A stretch of DNA of 64,000 nucleotides from Roseovarius nanhaiticus (GCF_900156535.1 NZ_FTNV01000002.1:248001-312000); one strand, 5' to 3'. Positions 1 to 9,579 are shown, counted from the stretch's first letter. Numbers and translations are program-made. Notes: generated by a model from the letters alone, not told the origin.

Positions 1-362
1 TGGACCAGCCGGGGCGCGACAGCTATCGCCACCGCGCTGCGGGCGCGCGCGAGGTGCTGCTGGCCTCGGGCACGCGCGTTGCGATCATGCAGGAACTGCG
101 CGGCGCGCCCGAGCCGGAGTTGGACACGCTGCTCGCCCGCCTCTCGCCCGTCGATCTGGTGCTGATCGAGGGTTACAAGCGCGCGGGCCACCCCAAGATC
201 GAGGCGTGGCGCGCGGCGGCAGGCCATGCGCTGATCGCGCCGAGCGATCCCAGCATTCGCGCCGTGGCCGCCGACAGCCCCATCGAGGCGCCCTGCCTTG
301 TCATGGACCTCGACGACACGCCCGCCATCGCAGACTTCATCCTGCGCGAGGTGGGATTGTGA
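1..362 (+). CDS. mobB: MobB, C-terminal part (molybdopterin-guanine dinucleotide adapter)
   Basis: Partial gene entering from the left edge; the readable frame starts at base 3. About 119 residues remain, including the segment VDLVLIEGYKRAGHPKIE, which is typical of MobB: the LIEG-K motif follows the second half of the P-loop fold, while the GTP-binding P-loop itself lies outside the window. MobB is a GTP-binding accessory protein for formation of the guanine dinucleotide form of the molybdenum cofactor. The stop codon overlaps the GTG start of the downstream MoeA-type gene by 4 bases, so the two are translationally coupled, which supports a cofactor role for the next gene. Confidence 0.85.
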   Translation, partial: DQPGRDSYRHRAAGAREVLLASGTRVAIMQELRGAPEPELDTLLARLSPVDLVLIEGYKRAGHPKIEAWRAAAGHALIAPSDPSIRAVAADSPIEAPCLVMDLDDTPAIADFILREVGL

Positions 363-2497
363 GCGGCTTCGACAGCATCCTCATCGTGGACTGGTCCGCC
401 GCGAACAAGCGCGCGCCCGCGCGCCCCTCGAAGGACGCGATATGGTTGGGTCTGGTTCAGGACGGCACAGCGCAAGACCCGATCTATTGCCGCACCCGGA
501 TCGACGCAGAGGCGCGCATCGCCGAGATCATCGCAGCCGAGCGCGCAGCCGGGCGGCGCCTTCTGGCTGGCTTCGATTTCCCCTTCGGTTATCCGCGCGG
601 CTTTGCGCGGCGTGTGACCGGCGGGGACGATCCGCTGGCGCTGTGGGATTGGCTCGCCGAACGTATCACCGATAGCGAGACGGGAGCCAATAACCGCTTC
701 GACGTGGCCGAGGCGCTGAACGCGCTCTTTGACGGCGCCGGCCCCTTCTGGGGCAAGACGCATCGCGACCGCTGGCCGGGCATTCCCTATCGCAAGGAGG
801 GGATCGCCTATGACGAAGTGGCCGAGAAACGCGCCTGCGATCTGGCGTCACAGGCCGCCAGCAGCTGTTTTCAGCTTTGCTACAACCCCACCGTCGGTAG
901 CCAGATCCTGATGGGCCTGCCCATGCTCTCGCGTCTGCGGCGCCTGCCCGGTGTGGCGGTCTGGCCGTTTCAGCCGTGGCGAGAGGCGGATGTCGTGCTG
1001 GCCGAGATTTGGCCCGGCCTCATCGAGCCTGCGGTGCGCGCCGCCGTAGCTGAGCGGCCAGAGCGTATCCGCGATGCCGTGCAGGTTGATCTTCTGTCGC
1101 GCGCGCTGTCGCAGATACCGGGCGCAGAGCTCGATACGCTGATGTCGGACCTTCCGCCCGAGGCGCGGGAGGAGGCGTGGATCCTGGGCGCTGGCCATGC
1201 CGCCGAATTGACCGCGCTCGCCATGGGCCGCGCCAGCGCACCGCCAGCACCGCCGCCCCTGCGCGATGATTGTTTCGCCATGCCAGCGGGCACGCATTGG
1301 ACGCCCGTCGATGACGCACTGGCCGCGCTCGAGCGGGGGCTCCACCCGGTCGTGCGCAGTGGCCTTCGCCCGTTGGCCGAGGCCGCGGGCCGCGTTCTGG
1401 CCGCGCCCGTCGCAGCGCAGCGCGCCAGCCCGCCGCACGCAAATTCGGCAGTCGACGGCTATGGCTTTGCCCATGCCTCCCTCCCGCCTGGCGATCCGGT
1501 GATGCCGCTGGCACCGGGCCGGGCGGCGGCAGGCGCGCCCTACGCGGGCCGTCTGCCCGCCGGACAGGCGCTGCGCGTTCTCACGGGCGCAATCCTGCCA
1601 TGCGGTGTCGATACCGTCATACTCGAAGAGGACACGCGCCAGGCCGCGGGCCAGCTCGCCTTTCGTGCCGGGATCAAGCCGGGCGCGAATACCCGCCGCG
1701 CGGGCGAGGACATGATGCAGGGCGCCGAGGTGCTGCCGGAGGGCCGCGTTCTGACGCCCGCCGATCTGGCGCTGCTGGCCTCGGTCGGTCTGGGCGAAGT
1801 CCGCGTGTACGATCCGCTGCGCGTTGCCGTCATCTCGACCGGGGACGAGGTGATTGAAGCCGGCGAAGAGGCGAAACCCGGCCAGATTTTCGACGCGAAC
1901 CGCCCGATGCTGCTGGCGCAGATCGCGCGCTGGGGGATGAACCCGATTGACATGGGCCGCATCCCGGATGACCGCGCCGCGTTGCGCCGCGCGCTTGATG
2001 ACGCGGCGGGGCGCGCGGATGCGATCCTCACGTCGGGCGGCGCCTCGGCGGGGGATGAGGACCACGTCTCGGCCCTTTTGCGCGAGGCGGGGGCGATGCG
2101 CGAATGGCGCATCGCACTGAAGCCGGGCCGGCCCCTTGCACTGGGCCTCTGGAATGGCACGCCCGTTTTCGGCCTGCCTGGCAATCCGGTGGCGGCGCTG
2201 GTCTGCACGCTGATCTTCGCCCGCCCGGCGCTTGGTATCCTGTCGGGCGCGGGTTGGAGCCTGCCGCAGGGCTTTGACGTGCCTGCGGGTTTCGCCAAGT
2301 CGAAAAAGCCAGGACGCCGGGAATACCTGCGCGCACGCATCCGCGAAGGGCGTGCCGAGGTCTTTCCCTCCGAAGGGTCGGGCCGCGTCAGCAGCCTCAG
2401 CTGGGCCGAGGGTCTGGTCGAGCTGCCCGATGGTGCGGCAAAGGTCGCGCCGGGCGATCCGGTCCGCTACATCCCGTTCGGCAGCTTCGATTTCTGA
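359..2497 (+). CDS. moeA: Two-domain protein: DUF429-like N-terminus fused to MoeA
   Basis: About 712 residues from a GTG start chosen because it overlaps the mobB stop (GTGA). Residues from roughly 310 to the end are a full MoeA (molybdopterin molybdenumtransferase, which inserts molybdate into adenylylated molybdopterin): ANSAVDGYGF, then AVISTGDEV, the molybdopterin-binding LTSGGASAGDEDH and GLPGNPVA are all present. The first ~300 residues are not part of normal MoeA (about 400 aa). They contain an early Asp in IVDWSAANK, GFDFPFGYP, AEIWPG and VDLLSRAL, which resemble the acidic motifs of DUF429 RNase H-fold proteins (D / IDxPxG / ExxP / D). That domain assignment is inference. Overlap with mobB places the protein in molybdenum cofactor synthesis. 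The gene ends two bases before the convergent dehydratase gene. Confidence 0.85.
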   Translation: MSGFDSILIVDWSAANKRAPARPSKDAIWLGLVQDGTAQDPIYCRTRIDAEARIAEIIAAERAAGRRLLAGFDFPFGYPRGFARRVTGGDDPLALWDWLAERITDSETGANNRFDVAEALNALFDGAGPFWGKTHRDRWPGIPYRKEGIAYDEVAEKRACDLASQAASSCFQLCYNPTVGSQILMGLPMLSRLRRLPGVAVWPFQPWREADVVLAEIWPGLIEPAVRAAVAERPERIRDAVQVDLLSRALSQIPGAELDTLMSDLPPEAREEAWILGAGHAAELTALAMGRASAPPAPPPLRDDCFAMPAGTHWTPVDDALAALERGLHPVVRSGLRPLAEAAGRVLAAPVAAQRASPPHANSAVDGYGFAHASLPPGDPVMPLAPGRAAAGAPYAGRLPAGQALRVLTGAILPCGVDTVILEEDTRQAAGQLAFRAGIKPGANTRRAGEDMMQGAEVLPEGRVLTPADLALLASVGLGEVRVYDPLRVAVISTGDEVIEAGEEAKPGQIFDANRPMLLAQIARWGMNPIDMGRIPDDRAALRRALDDAAGRADAILTSGGASAGDEDHVSALLREAGAMREWRIALKPGRPLALGLWNGTPVFGLPGNPVAALVCTLIFARPALGILSGAGWSLPQGFDVPAGFAKSKKPGRREYLRARIREGRAEVFPSEGSGRVSSLSWAEGLVELPDGAAKVAPGDPVRYIPFGSFDF

Positions 2498-2499
2498 CG

Positions 2500-3528
2500 C
2501 TACCTTGCGCCCCATGTGTCGGACAAACGGTAGCCCTCGGGCCAAGGATCCTCTGGGTCCAGCATGTGCTGATGCGTGCCGGTGATCCAGCCGCGCCCGG
2601 AAATTTCGGGCAATATCGCGGGCTTGCCGCCCACCGTTGCCTCGCCCACGATCTGCCCCGCGAAGGTCGAGCCGATCAGCGACACCGCCGTGAGCGTATC
2701 GCCCTGTGCCATCTGGCCGCGCGCCGCCAGAACCGCCATCCGCGCGCTCAGTGCGGTGCCGGTGGGCGAGCGGTCGATCTTGCCCGGCTGGATCGCGACG
2801 GCGGCCCCGGCGCGCAGGGCGCTGCCCTCACGCGTGACCGGCCCGGCAAAGAGGCAAAACGAGATATGGCGCCAATCGGGATTGTCGGGGTGGTGAAAGC
2901 CCAGCTGCTCATTCGCCGCCGCCGTGATCTGCACGCCGAGGCGCGCCAGCGCATGCGCCTCCTCGGGGACCAGCGCAAAGCCCAGCGCAGCCGCATCCAC
3001 GAAAACGAAACTGTCGCCGCCATAGGCCGTGTCGACCGTCAAGGTGCCCAGCCCCGGCACCTCCAGCGTCGCATCCAGCTGCGCGGCGAAGCTGGGTAGG
3101 TTCTGCACATAGATGCGCTGCGCCTTGCCGCCGCTGCATTCGGCGCGGACCTTGACCAAACCGCCGGGCGCCTCAAGCAGCATTTCGGTCACGGGCTCGG
3201 TCATGGGGACGATGCCGCTATCCAGCAGCACGATGGCGACGCAGATCGAGTTCGAGCCCGACATGGGCGGCGTGTCTTCCGGCTCCATGATGATAAAGGC
3301 AGCATGCGCCTCGGGGTGCTTGGGAGGAACCAGCAGATTCACATGGCGAAAGACGCCGCCGCGCGGCTCGTTCAGGACGAAATTGCGCAAAGTGCCATCG
3401 GCGGCGATCCAGCGGCTCTGCTCCCAAATTGTATCGCCGGGGGGCGGCGCGACGCCGCCGACGATGACATCGCCCACCTCGCCCTCGGCATGGGCCGAGA
3501 CAACGTGAATGGTCTTGGTGCTGCGCAT
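2500..3528 (-). CDS. Proline racemase superfamily protein, trans-3-hydroxy-L-proline dehydratase-like
   Basis: 342 residues from the ATG at 3528. Belongs to the proline racemase fold, in which two residues on facing lobes act as acid/base. Here the first position is Ser90 (PMSGSNSIC) and the second is Thr256 (DRSPTGT), so both usual cysteines are missing. Replacement of the second Cys by Thr is the hallmark of trans-3-hydroxyproline dehydratases, which remove water instead of epimerising; Ser at the first site is less usual. It is the last gene of an importer-epimerase-oxidase-AcnX operon, 13 bp after AcnX. Expected product is pyrroline-2-carboxylate, reduced by the enzyme at 12480-13511. Substrate is inferred, not shown. 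Confidence 0.75.
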   Translation of the reverse strand: MRSTKTIHVVSAHAEGEVGDVIVGGVAPPPGDTIWEQSRWIAADGTLRNFVLNEPRGGVFRHVNLLVPPKHPEAHAAFIIMEPEDTPPMSGSNSICVAIVLLDSGIVPMTEPVTEMLLEAPGGLVKVRAECSGGKAQRIYVQNLPSFAAQLDATLEVPGLGTLTVDTAYGGDSFVFVDAAALGFALVPEEAHALARLGVQITAAANEQLGFHHPDNPDWRHISFCLFAGPVTREGSALRAGAAVAIQPGKIDRSPTGTALSARMAVLAARGQMAQGDTLTAVSLIGSTFAGQIVGEATVGGKPAILPEISGRGWITGTHQHMLDPEDPWPEGYRLSDTWGAR

Positions 3529-3541
3529 ATTAGGTGCCTTT

Positions 3542-5218
3542 CTAGGTAAGCCAGGCTGGCGGATGATCCGGCGCGATGCCGGTGACAGCAGCCTCGGCGC
3601 AATCGGCAAGGCTGCCGAAGCGCACCTTGCGGCCCGACAGGCCCGGCGCGTAATGGGCGTATTTACCCGAATTCGTCATCAAGACCTTGGCCGAGGGCGG
3701 AAAGACCGGCTCGGAAATCGAGCACCAGCAGATATCGGGAACCACCTGCACCCCGGACGCCTCAAGACGGGTCAGTGTCCCGTCGGCGCGGATCGCGTCC
3801 AGCACCTGCTGGCCCACGGTGGCGATCACAGCCGTGCCATCCGCCCGGCGACGCCCCGCAAGCGCGGCGTCCAGCGCATGACATTCGGGCAGCGAGAAAT
3901 GGGAGCTTCCGAAGGCGATCAGGTCCACACCCGCTGGCGCGTCGTTGAATTGCCGCCATGCCGCCGCCAGATCCCCGGCGCCGATGCGGACCGCGTCGGC
4001 ATCGGGGCGCAGCGCGCCCTCCGCCTCGGGCGTGACGCCAGCCACATGCAGCATGGGCGCGGCGGATGTCGTGCCGAACGCGGCGCAGAGCGCCTTGAGA
4101 TCGTCGGGCGTCGGCGCGGTGTCCTCCAGTCCGGGGATCAGCGGAATCCGGTCTGGCGCGGCGCGCCCCACCAGCCAGCCCAGTAGCGGCCAGAGCGCGT
4201 CATCATGTCCGGCTGGCAGGTCGACATGCACCACGCGGGACGCGCGGCGACCCGCGTCCAGATACACGCCCGACAGCGGCGCGCGGCCGGTGAGGGCAAT
4301 GAAGAGATCCATGAAGTCCGGATGCTTGACCGTCCGCGCTCCCAGAACCGAATTGGCATAGATCACCGCATTCGATTCAGACCAGCCGATCATCTCGCCC
4401 AAGGCCGGCGGCGCCTGCAAAAGGTACGGCGCGCAGGTGAAACTGGGCTGCGCGCCCATTTCCACATAGGCATCGGCCAGCTTCTGCGCGGGCGTGCCGA
4501 AGAGCGCCGGCACGCCTTGCGCGCGCCAGTTCGCATGATCGACCGAGATGGCGTTCATCGTGGTCGGCACGCGCACGCGCGCGCCCACATCCGCCATGCG
4601 CCGCGCAAAGGTCAGGTTTGCCGGGCTGGCGTAGATGCACCCGTCGATATGCGCGCGCGTCACGTCGGTCAGCCGCGTCGCCCCCTGCCCCGCGGCCATG
4701 GTGCAGATGACGTCCATCCCCAGCTTGGCCGCTGCGCCATGCGCGCCGGTCAGCATGGCGCGATCCGTCTCGCTCAGCTCCAGCGCGGCGGTAGGCGGCG
4801 GTGCAAGGTCAAGCGCCCAGTCGCCTGAGATCAGGCGCGCGCCTGTGATAGTTGCGCGCTCGGCGCTGGCCAACTGGTCCCATTCCTCGGCACTCAGCCG
4901 CAGCACGGCCAGCGGCACATGAAACATCCGGCCCGCAATAAGCGCGCCCAAGGTCAGAATGTCCTCCTCCTCGCGGAAGACCAGCGCAGCGGGCGCATTG
5001 CCACCCAGCGCCAGTTCCAGCAGGACGCCGCTGCCCGTGCAGGAGCCGCGACTGGTAGGCAACATCAGGATCGTCCCGGCCAGGGATTGCCCATGCAGCG
5101 GATGATGCGCGTCGATCACCCGGCCCGTGGCCGCATCGACGCCTCCCCAGAAACTCAGGCCCTCGGCACTGGCGAGGACCGGGCCGGAGGCATCTGCCGC
5201 CACGATGATCTGGCCCAT
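3542..5218 (-). CDS. Aconitase X fused type, likely cis-3-hydroxy-L-proline dehydratase
   Basis: 558 residues. The N-terminal ~130 residues are the small swivelling domain (DUF126; [17 protein letters not shown]), followed by the large DUF521 domain with [61 protein letters not shown] and [13 protein letters not shown], which carries cysteines expected for an Fe-S cluster. Single-chain AcnX proteins of this kind include cis-3-hydroxy-L-proline dehydratase, whereas split archaeal versions act on mevalonate 5-phosphate. The flanking hydroxyproline genes make the hydroxyproline function most likely. The start at 5218 has a GGGGG-type ribosome site and lies 12 bp after the epimerase stop. Confidence 0.85.
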   Translation of the reverse strand: MGQIIVAADASGPVLASAEGLSFWGGVDAATGRVIDAHHPLHGQSLAGTILMLPTSRGSCTGSGVLLELALGGNAPAALVFREEEDILTLGALIAGRMFHVPLAVLRLSAEEWDQLASAERATITGARLISGDWALDLAPPPTAALELSETDRAMLTGAHGAAAKLGMDVICTMAAGQGATRLTDVTRAHIDGCIYASPANLTFARRMADVGARVRVPTTMNAISVDHANWRAQGVPALFGTPAQKLADAYVEMGAQPSFTCAPYLLQAPPALGEMIGWSESNAVIYANSVLGARTVKHPDFMDLFIALTGRAPLSGVYLDAGRRASRVVHVDLPAGHDDALWPLLGWLVGRAAPDRIPLIPGLEDTAPTPDDLKALCAAFGTTSAAPMLHVAGVTPEAEGALRPDADAVRIGAGDLAAAWRQFNDAPAGVDLIAFGSSHFSLPECHALDAALAGRRRADGTAVIATVGQQVLDAIRADGTLTRLEASGVQVVPDICWCSISEPVFPPSAKVLMTNSGKYAHYAPGLSGRKVRFGSLADCAEAAVTGIAPDHPPAWLT

Positions 5219-5230
5219 GCGGCCCCCTTT

Positions 5231-6229
5231 TCAGATGACGACAAAGCCGTGCGCAAATGGATCACGCTCGTCGATGAATATCGTGTTGAAGCCCGTCACC
5301 CGCGCCCAGCCAGCGATGGAGGGGATGATGGCGGGCTGCCCCGCCACCTCGGCCGACGCCTCGACGCGGCCCCGAAAGAGCGAGCCGATGATGCTCTCAT
5401 GGACGAATTCATCGCCGACATTCAGCAGGCCCTTGGCCACCCTTTGCGCCATGCGTGCCGAGGTGCCGGTGCCGCAGGGCGAGCGGTCGATCGCCTTGTC
5501 GCCGTAGAAGACGGCGTTGCGCGCATGGGCGCCCTCCGCGCGCGGCGCGCCGGTCCACAGGATATGGCTGAGGCCATTGATCGCCGGATGCTCGGGGTGG
5601 ATGAATTCGTATTTCGCGTTGAGCGCCGCACGCAGTTTCGGGCTGAGGCCGATCAGCTGCGAGGCGGTGAAATCGGCGATGTCCGCGAAGTTCTTCTGCG
5701 GCTCGACGATGGCATAGAAATTGCCGCCATAGGCCACATCGACGACGACCTCGCCCAGCCCCTCGACCTCGGCGGTCAGCCCCTCGGAATGCAGGAACCC
5801 CGGCACGTTCGTGAGGCGCACCTCCTCGACGAAACGGCCCTCCTGCCGGTAGGTCACATCGACCCGCCCCGCAGGCGTCTCCAGCGCCAGCTGGCCCGGC
5901 ACTGCGGGCTTCACCAGCCCGTTTTCCAGCGCGATGGTGACGGTGCCGATGGTGCCGTGGCCGCACATGGGCAGGCAACCGGATGTTTCGATGAACAGCA
6001 CCGCGATATCGCAATCGGGCCGCGTCGGCGGATAGAGGATCGCGCCCGACATCTGGTCATGGCCGCGCGGCTCGAACATCAGGCCGGTGCGGATCCAGTC
6101 ATACTCGGCCAGGAAATGCGCGCGTTTCTCCAGCATGGTTTGCCCGTGCAGAATAGGCGCGCCGCCGGTGACGAGGCGCACGGGATTGCCGCAGGTGTGG
6201 CCGTCGATACAGGGAAAGGTGTGTTGCAT
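5231..6229 (-). CDS. lhpA: 4-hydroxyproline 2-epimerase
   Basis: 332 residues, proline racemase superfamily. Both catalytic cysteines are present: Cys89 in PMCGHGTIG and Cys252 in DRSPCGTGTSAR, so an epimerase rather than a dehydratase is expected. It would convert trans-4-hydroxy-L-proline to cis-4-hydroxy-D-proline, the substrate of the FAD enzyme encoded 9 bp upstream. The cysteine pair distinguishes it from the Ser/Thr paralogue at 2500-3528 in the same operon. Proline racemase is the alternative, but the adjacent oxidase, deaminase and semialdehyde dehydrogenase favour hydroxyproline. Confidence 0.85.
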   Translation of the reverse strand: MQHTFPCIDGHTCGNPVRLVTGGAPILHGQTMLEKRAHFLAEYDWIRTGLMFEPRGHDQMSGAILYPPTRPDCDIAVLFIETSGCLPMCGHGTIGTVTIALENGLVKPAVPGQLALETPAGRVDVTYRQEGRFVEEVRLTNVPGFLHSEGLTAEVEGLGEVVVDVAYGGNFYAIVEPQKNFADIADFTASQLIGLSPKLRAALNAKYEFIHPEHPAINGLSHILWTGAPRAEGAHARNAVFYGDKAIDRSPCGTGTSARMAQRVAKGLLNVGDEFVHESIIGSLFRGRVEASAEVAGQPAIIPSIAGWARVTGFNTIFIDERDPFAHGFVVI

Positions 6230-6238
6230 GGCTGCCTC

Positions 6239-7462
6239 TTAAAACCGTGCGGGTGAGAATGGCGCCATGTCGATCCTCGGCGCCTTGCCTGTCAAGAGAT
6301 CCGCGACGATATCCGCCGTCGCCGTCGATTGCGTCAGGCCCAGATGGCCATGACCGAAGGCACAGATCACATTCGGATGCCCCGGCAGCGGGCCGATGGC
6401 CGGAAGGCTGTCGGGCAGCGACGGGCGCAGCCCCATCCATTGCGTGCCGCCCGAGGTATCGAGCGCGGGGAAAAACGCGCGCGCCTTTTGCAGCATCGCA
6501 TCGGCGCGCTTGTAATTGGGCGGCGCTTTCAGCCCACCCAGCTCGACCGCGCCGCCGACGCGCAGACGGCCATTCAGCCTGGAAATGACAAAGCCATGAG
6601 CGGGAAATGTAATGTGCTGGCGCAGATCGATCCCGCCCGCGCCCTCGGGCAGCGTGGTGTTATAGCCACGCTCGGTTTCCAGCGGAATGCGTGCACCGGC
6701 GGTGCGCGCCAGATGATGTGAATACGCGCCCGCGGCGATGACGACGCGGCCCGTCATCTCGCCCGCGCTGGTGCGCAGGCCGTCCGCGGTCAGCGCCTCG
6801 GCATCGGCGATGATGATCTCGCCGCCATTTGAGCGGAATTTTTCGGCCAGCGTTTCGACATAGGCCTTGGGCTCGTCGATGGTGGCCCAGCCGGGCGTGA
6901 AGGTCGCATGAGTGAAGCGCGGCGAAAGGCCGGGCTGCATCACCTGCACCTCGTCCCCCTCAAGATGGCGAAACTCCACGCCGGCCTCCTGGCGCGCGCG
7001 CCAGCCCTCAAGCGACGCCTCGAACTCTGCGCGGCCCTCATAGACCTGAAGCTGACCCTCGCGGCGCAGCATGTTGGACGCCCCCGCACGTGCCAGAAAG
7101 CCGTCGAGCGTGCCTTGCGCGTGGCGCATCATCGCGGTTTGCGCAGCGGTGGACGCGGCCACCTGGGCCGGACGGCTGGCCCGCCAAAAGCGCCACATCC
7201 ACGGCAAGAGGCGCGGCGCATAGCCCAGAGGCACGCTGAGCGGGCCGAGTGGGTCCAGCAGCCATTTCGGCGCCTGCCGCATGATGCGCGGCGAGGCCAG
7301 CGGAAGGATGTCGGGAAAGGCGAAGGCGCCGGCATTGCCGGCAGACGCGCCTGCGGCGGGCCCCTCGCGCTCGATCACGCGCACCGATAGGCCGCGCGAT
7401 TGCGCCTCGAGCGCGATCGAGAGGCCCACAACGCCTGCGCCAACAACCAGCACATCGCGCAT
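6239..7462 (-). CDS. lhpB: FAD-dependent D-hydroxyproline dehydrogenase/oxidase (DadA family)
   Basis: 407 residues. The N-terminus carries the FAD-binding GAGVVGLSIALEA motif (GxGxxG) with the acidic end of the second strand (VIERE). The C-terminal part has GLRPSLPDSLPAIGPLP and FGHGHLGLTQS, typical of D-amino-acid dehydrogenase/glycine oxidase-type DAO enzymes. In the trans-4-hydroxyproline pathway such an enzyme oxidises cis-4-hydroxy-D-proline to pyrroline-4-hydroxy-2-carboxylate. The start codon shares one base with the stop of the upstream ABC ATPase (TGATG), so it is in the importer operon. The electron acceptor (oxygen or quinone) cannot be told from sequence. Confidence 0.82.
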   Translation of the reverse strand: MRDVLVVGAGVVGLSIALEAQSRGLSVRVIEREGPAAGASAGNAGAFAFPDILPLASPRIMRQAPKWLLDPLGPLSVPLGYAPRLLPWMWRFWRASRPAQVAASTAAQTAMMRHAQGTLDGFLARAGASNMLRREGQLQVYEGRAEFEASLEGWRARQEAGVEFRHLEGDEVQVMQPGLSPRFTHATFTPGWATIDEPKAYVETLAEKFRSNGGEIIIADAEALTADGLRTSAGEMTGRVVIAAGAYSHHLARTAGARIPLETERGYNTTLPEGAGGIDLRQHITFPAHGFVISRLNGRLRVGGAVELGGLKAPPNYKRADAMLQKARAFFPALDTSGGTQWMGLRPSLPDSLPAIGPLPGHPNVICAFGHGHLGLTQSTATADIVADLLTGKAPRIDMAPFSPARF

Positions 7463-8184
7463 CAGCGCACGCTCGACAGGAACTTGCGCGTGGCCTCGTT
7501 TTCGGGCGCGCCAAAGATCTGCGCGGGCGGGCCGATCTCGGCCATGACGCCGCTCTCGAAATAGGCGACGCGGTTCGACACATCGCGGGCAAAGCCCATC
7601 TCATGCGTCACGCAGATCATGGTCATGCCACCCTCCGCGAGCAGTTTCAGCGTATCGAGAACCTCGCCCACCAGCTGCGGGTCCAGCGCAGATGTCACCT
7701 CGTCGAACAGCATGTAATCGGGCGACATGGCCAGCGCGCGAGCGATCGCCATGCGCTGCTGCTGCCCGCCCGACAGGCGCCCGGGATAGACCTTGATCTT
7801 GTCGGCGAGGCCCACATGGGTCAGCTGCTTGACCGCAATTTCCTCGGCCTCGGCGCGGCCCATGCCCTTGACCTTGCGGGGCGCGAGCGTGACGTTTTCG
7901 AGAACCGTCAGATGCGGAAAGGCGTTGAACTGCTGGAAAACGATGCCGATATTCTGGCGCAGCTTGTTCAGATCGGTGCCGCGCGCGTGAACCACGGTGC
8001 CGTCCACGGTGATGGTGCCGCTGTCGATCGGCTCCAGCCCGTTGATGCAGGTCAGTAGCGTCGATTTGCCCGAGCCCGATCCGCCGATGACCGAGACGAC
8101 CTCGCCCTTTTCGACATTCAGGTCGATGCCCTTCAGCACTTTCAAGGAGCCGAAGGATTTATGGACGTTCTCGATCTCAATCAT
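7462..8184 (-). CDS. Polar amino acid ABC transporter ATPase (likely hydroxyproline)
   Basis: 240 residues, GlnQ/HisP type. Walker A GGSGSGKST, signature LSGGQQQR, Walker B YMLFDE and switch His in VTHE are all present. It energises the two permeases encoded immediately upstream, overlapping the nearer one by 8 bp. The operon also encodes the periplasmic protein and hydroxyproline catabolic enzymes, so hydroxyproline (or another proline-like compound) is the inferred substrate. Note Val instead of Pro after Walker B Glu (DEVTSALDP instead of the usual DEPTSALDP), which is tolerated in this family. Confidence 0.9.
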   Translation of the reverse strand: MIEIENVHKSFGSLKVLKGIDLNVEKGEVVSVIGGSGSGKSTLLTCINGLEPIDSGTITVDGTVVHARGTDLNKLRQNIGIVFQQFNAFPHLTVLENVTLAPRKVKGMGRAEAEEIAVKQLTHVGLADKIKVYPGRLSGGQQQRMAIARALAMSPDYMLFDEVTSALDPQLVGEVLDTLKLLAEGGMTMICVTHEMGFARDVSNRVAYFESGVMAEIGPPAQIFGAPENEATRKFLSSVR

Positions 8185-8830
8185 TCTCTTGCCACTTTCT
8201 TTCCAGATGTCCGCCCAGCCGCGCGATGGGAAAGCTGATGGCGAAATAGATCGCGCCCGCGATCAGGAGGATCAGCATCGGCTCTTGCAGGCGCGTCACG
8301 ATGATCTGACTGGCGCGCAGGAGTTCAATGATGCCCAGCCACAGCACCAGCGCGCTGTCCTTCATAACGCCCAAGGTAAGCCCGATCCAGCTGGGCAGGC
8401 CGACGCGCAAGGCGATGGGGAAGGTGATTTGCGTCATGTCCTGGCCCCAGGTCATCCCCAGCGAACGCGCCGCGCGGCGGGTGACGGGCGGCACGGCATC
8501 AATGGCGCCGCGTACGATTTCCGTGCAATAGGCCGAGGTGTAAAGCGCCAGCACGATGCAGGAGGTCACGAAGGGCGAGATCTGAAGCCCTGCGATGGCC
8601 TGAAACGCATTGGCGAGGATGAGCTGGATCAGCAGCGGGACCGAGCGGAAGATATCCAGCACGAAGACCAGCGGCAGCGTGAACCACGGGTTCACATGGC
8701 TGCGGATCACGCCGAAGGCGAGGCCCAAAGCCGTGCCGCCCGTCACGGCGAAAAACGTGATCGCCAGCGTGACGCCCGCGCCTTTCAGCATGAACCAAAG
8801 ATCGTTGAGGGTGAGGCCGGTATCGAACAT
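8177..8830 (-). CDS. Polar amino acid ABC transporter permease
   Basis: 217 residues, HisM/GlnP family of inner membrane subunits with about five hydrophobic helices. The EAA loop region reads AARSLGMTWGQDMTQITFP, close to the usual EAA-x3-G consensus for docking to the ATPase. Its end overlaps the ATPase start by 8 bp and its start lies 10 bp after the other permease, so the pair forms the heterodimeric channel of the importer. Confidence 0.88.
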   Translation of the reverse strand: MFDTGLTLNDLWFMLKGAGVTLAITFFAVTGGTALGLAFGVIRSHVNPWFTLPLVFVLDIFRSVPLLIQLILANAFQAIAGLQISPFVTSCIVLALYTSAYCTEIVRGAIDAVPPVTRRAARSLGMTWGQDMTQITFPIALRVGLPSWIGLTLGVMKDSALVLWLGIIELLRASQIIVTRLQEPMLILLIAGAIYFAISFPIARLGGHLERKWQEND

Positions 8831-8840
8831 CAGTGCCCCC

Positions 8841-9506
8841 TCAATACCGGAAGAGACGCCAGGCGAGCAGACGCGCGCCCAGCATCACCGCCTTGGCGAT
8901 GCAGTAGTAAATGACACCCGCCAGCGCAAAGAGCTCGAACGTGCGGAAGGTGCGCGAATTGAGCGCCTGTGTGACACCGGTGAGGTCCGTGTTCATGCCC
9001 ACCGTCACGCCCAGGGAGGTCATGAGGATCGCCCAGACCATCTGGTTCGTGCTGGGCAGGAAGGCGATGCGGAACATCTGTGGCAGCACGATCAGGCGAA
9101 ACGCCTGGACCGGCCCCATGCCCAATGAGCGGCCCGCACGTACTTGTGTTTCGGGGATCGCGCGCAGGGCGCCGCGGAATGTCTCGCACAGATAGCCTGC
9201 GTTATTGAATGTGATCCCGGCCAGCAGCGCCACAAAGGGGCTCAGATAGATCCCGAAGGATCCAAGGCCGAAATGCGCCATGTAGATCTGGAAGAGCGCG
9301 GGCGTGTTGCGCGCCACCTCGACCCAGGCGGTCGCCGGGCCGCGCAGCCAGATGGAGCTCGAGTTGCGTCCCACGGCCAAGAGCACCGCGATTGCGACGC
9401 CGAGGGCCATGGACAAAAGCGAGATCTGCAGCGTGACAACCGCGCCCTCCAGCATCTGCGGGAGGGCGCGAAAGGCTTGCCGCCATTGAAAGGTGTAGTC
9501 GAACAT
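8841..9506 (-). CDS. Polar amino acid ABC transporter permease
   Basis: 221 residues, HisQ/GltJ-type permease. N-terminal FDYTFQWRQAFRALPQMLEG is the typical start, and the docking loop is VRAGRSLGMGPVQAFRLIVLPQ. First membrane gene after the binding-protein gene, from which it is separated by 73 bp holding a GC-rich hairpin. Works with the second permease and the ATPase downstream to import an amino acid, inferred to be hydroxyproline. Confidence 0.88.
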   Translation of the reverse strand: MFDYTFQWRQAFRALPQMLEGAVVTLQISLLSMALGVAIAVLLAVGRNSSSIWLRGPATAWVEVARNTPALFQIYMAHFGLGSFGIYLSPFVALLAGITFNNAGYLCETFRGALRAIPETQVRAGRSLGMGPVQAFRLIVLPQMFRIAFLPSTNQMVWAILMTSLGVTVGMNTDLTGVTQALNSRTFRTFELFALAGVIYYCIAKAVMLGARLLAWRLFRY

Positions 9507-9538
9507 GCACGCTCCGCGCGGGGCCGTCAGAAATGGGA

Positions 9539-9566
9539 CGGGCGAGGCCGCGAACGCCCCCGCCCG
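9539..9566 (-). terminator. GC-rich hairpin after the binding-protein gene
   Basis: Inverted arms CGGGCG (9539-9544) and CGCCCG (9561-9566) lie between the binding-protein stop and the first permease. There is no good T run, so it is more likely a partial terminator or RNA-stabilising hairpin that lowers permease expression relative to the binding protein than a full stop. Confidence 0.4.
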
Positions 9567-9579
9567 GTCACGAGTAGGC

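Noticed and set aside
848..2545. 565-residue open frame on the minus strand
   Set aside because: Antisense to the MoeA fusion; rich in Arg/Ala/His typical of shadow frames in GC-rich DNA, with no recognisable domain.
4919..6256. 445-residue plus-strand frame
   Set aside because: Antisense to AcnX and the epimerase; low-complexity Arg/His composition and no ribosome site or family match.
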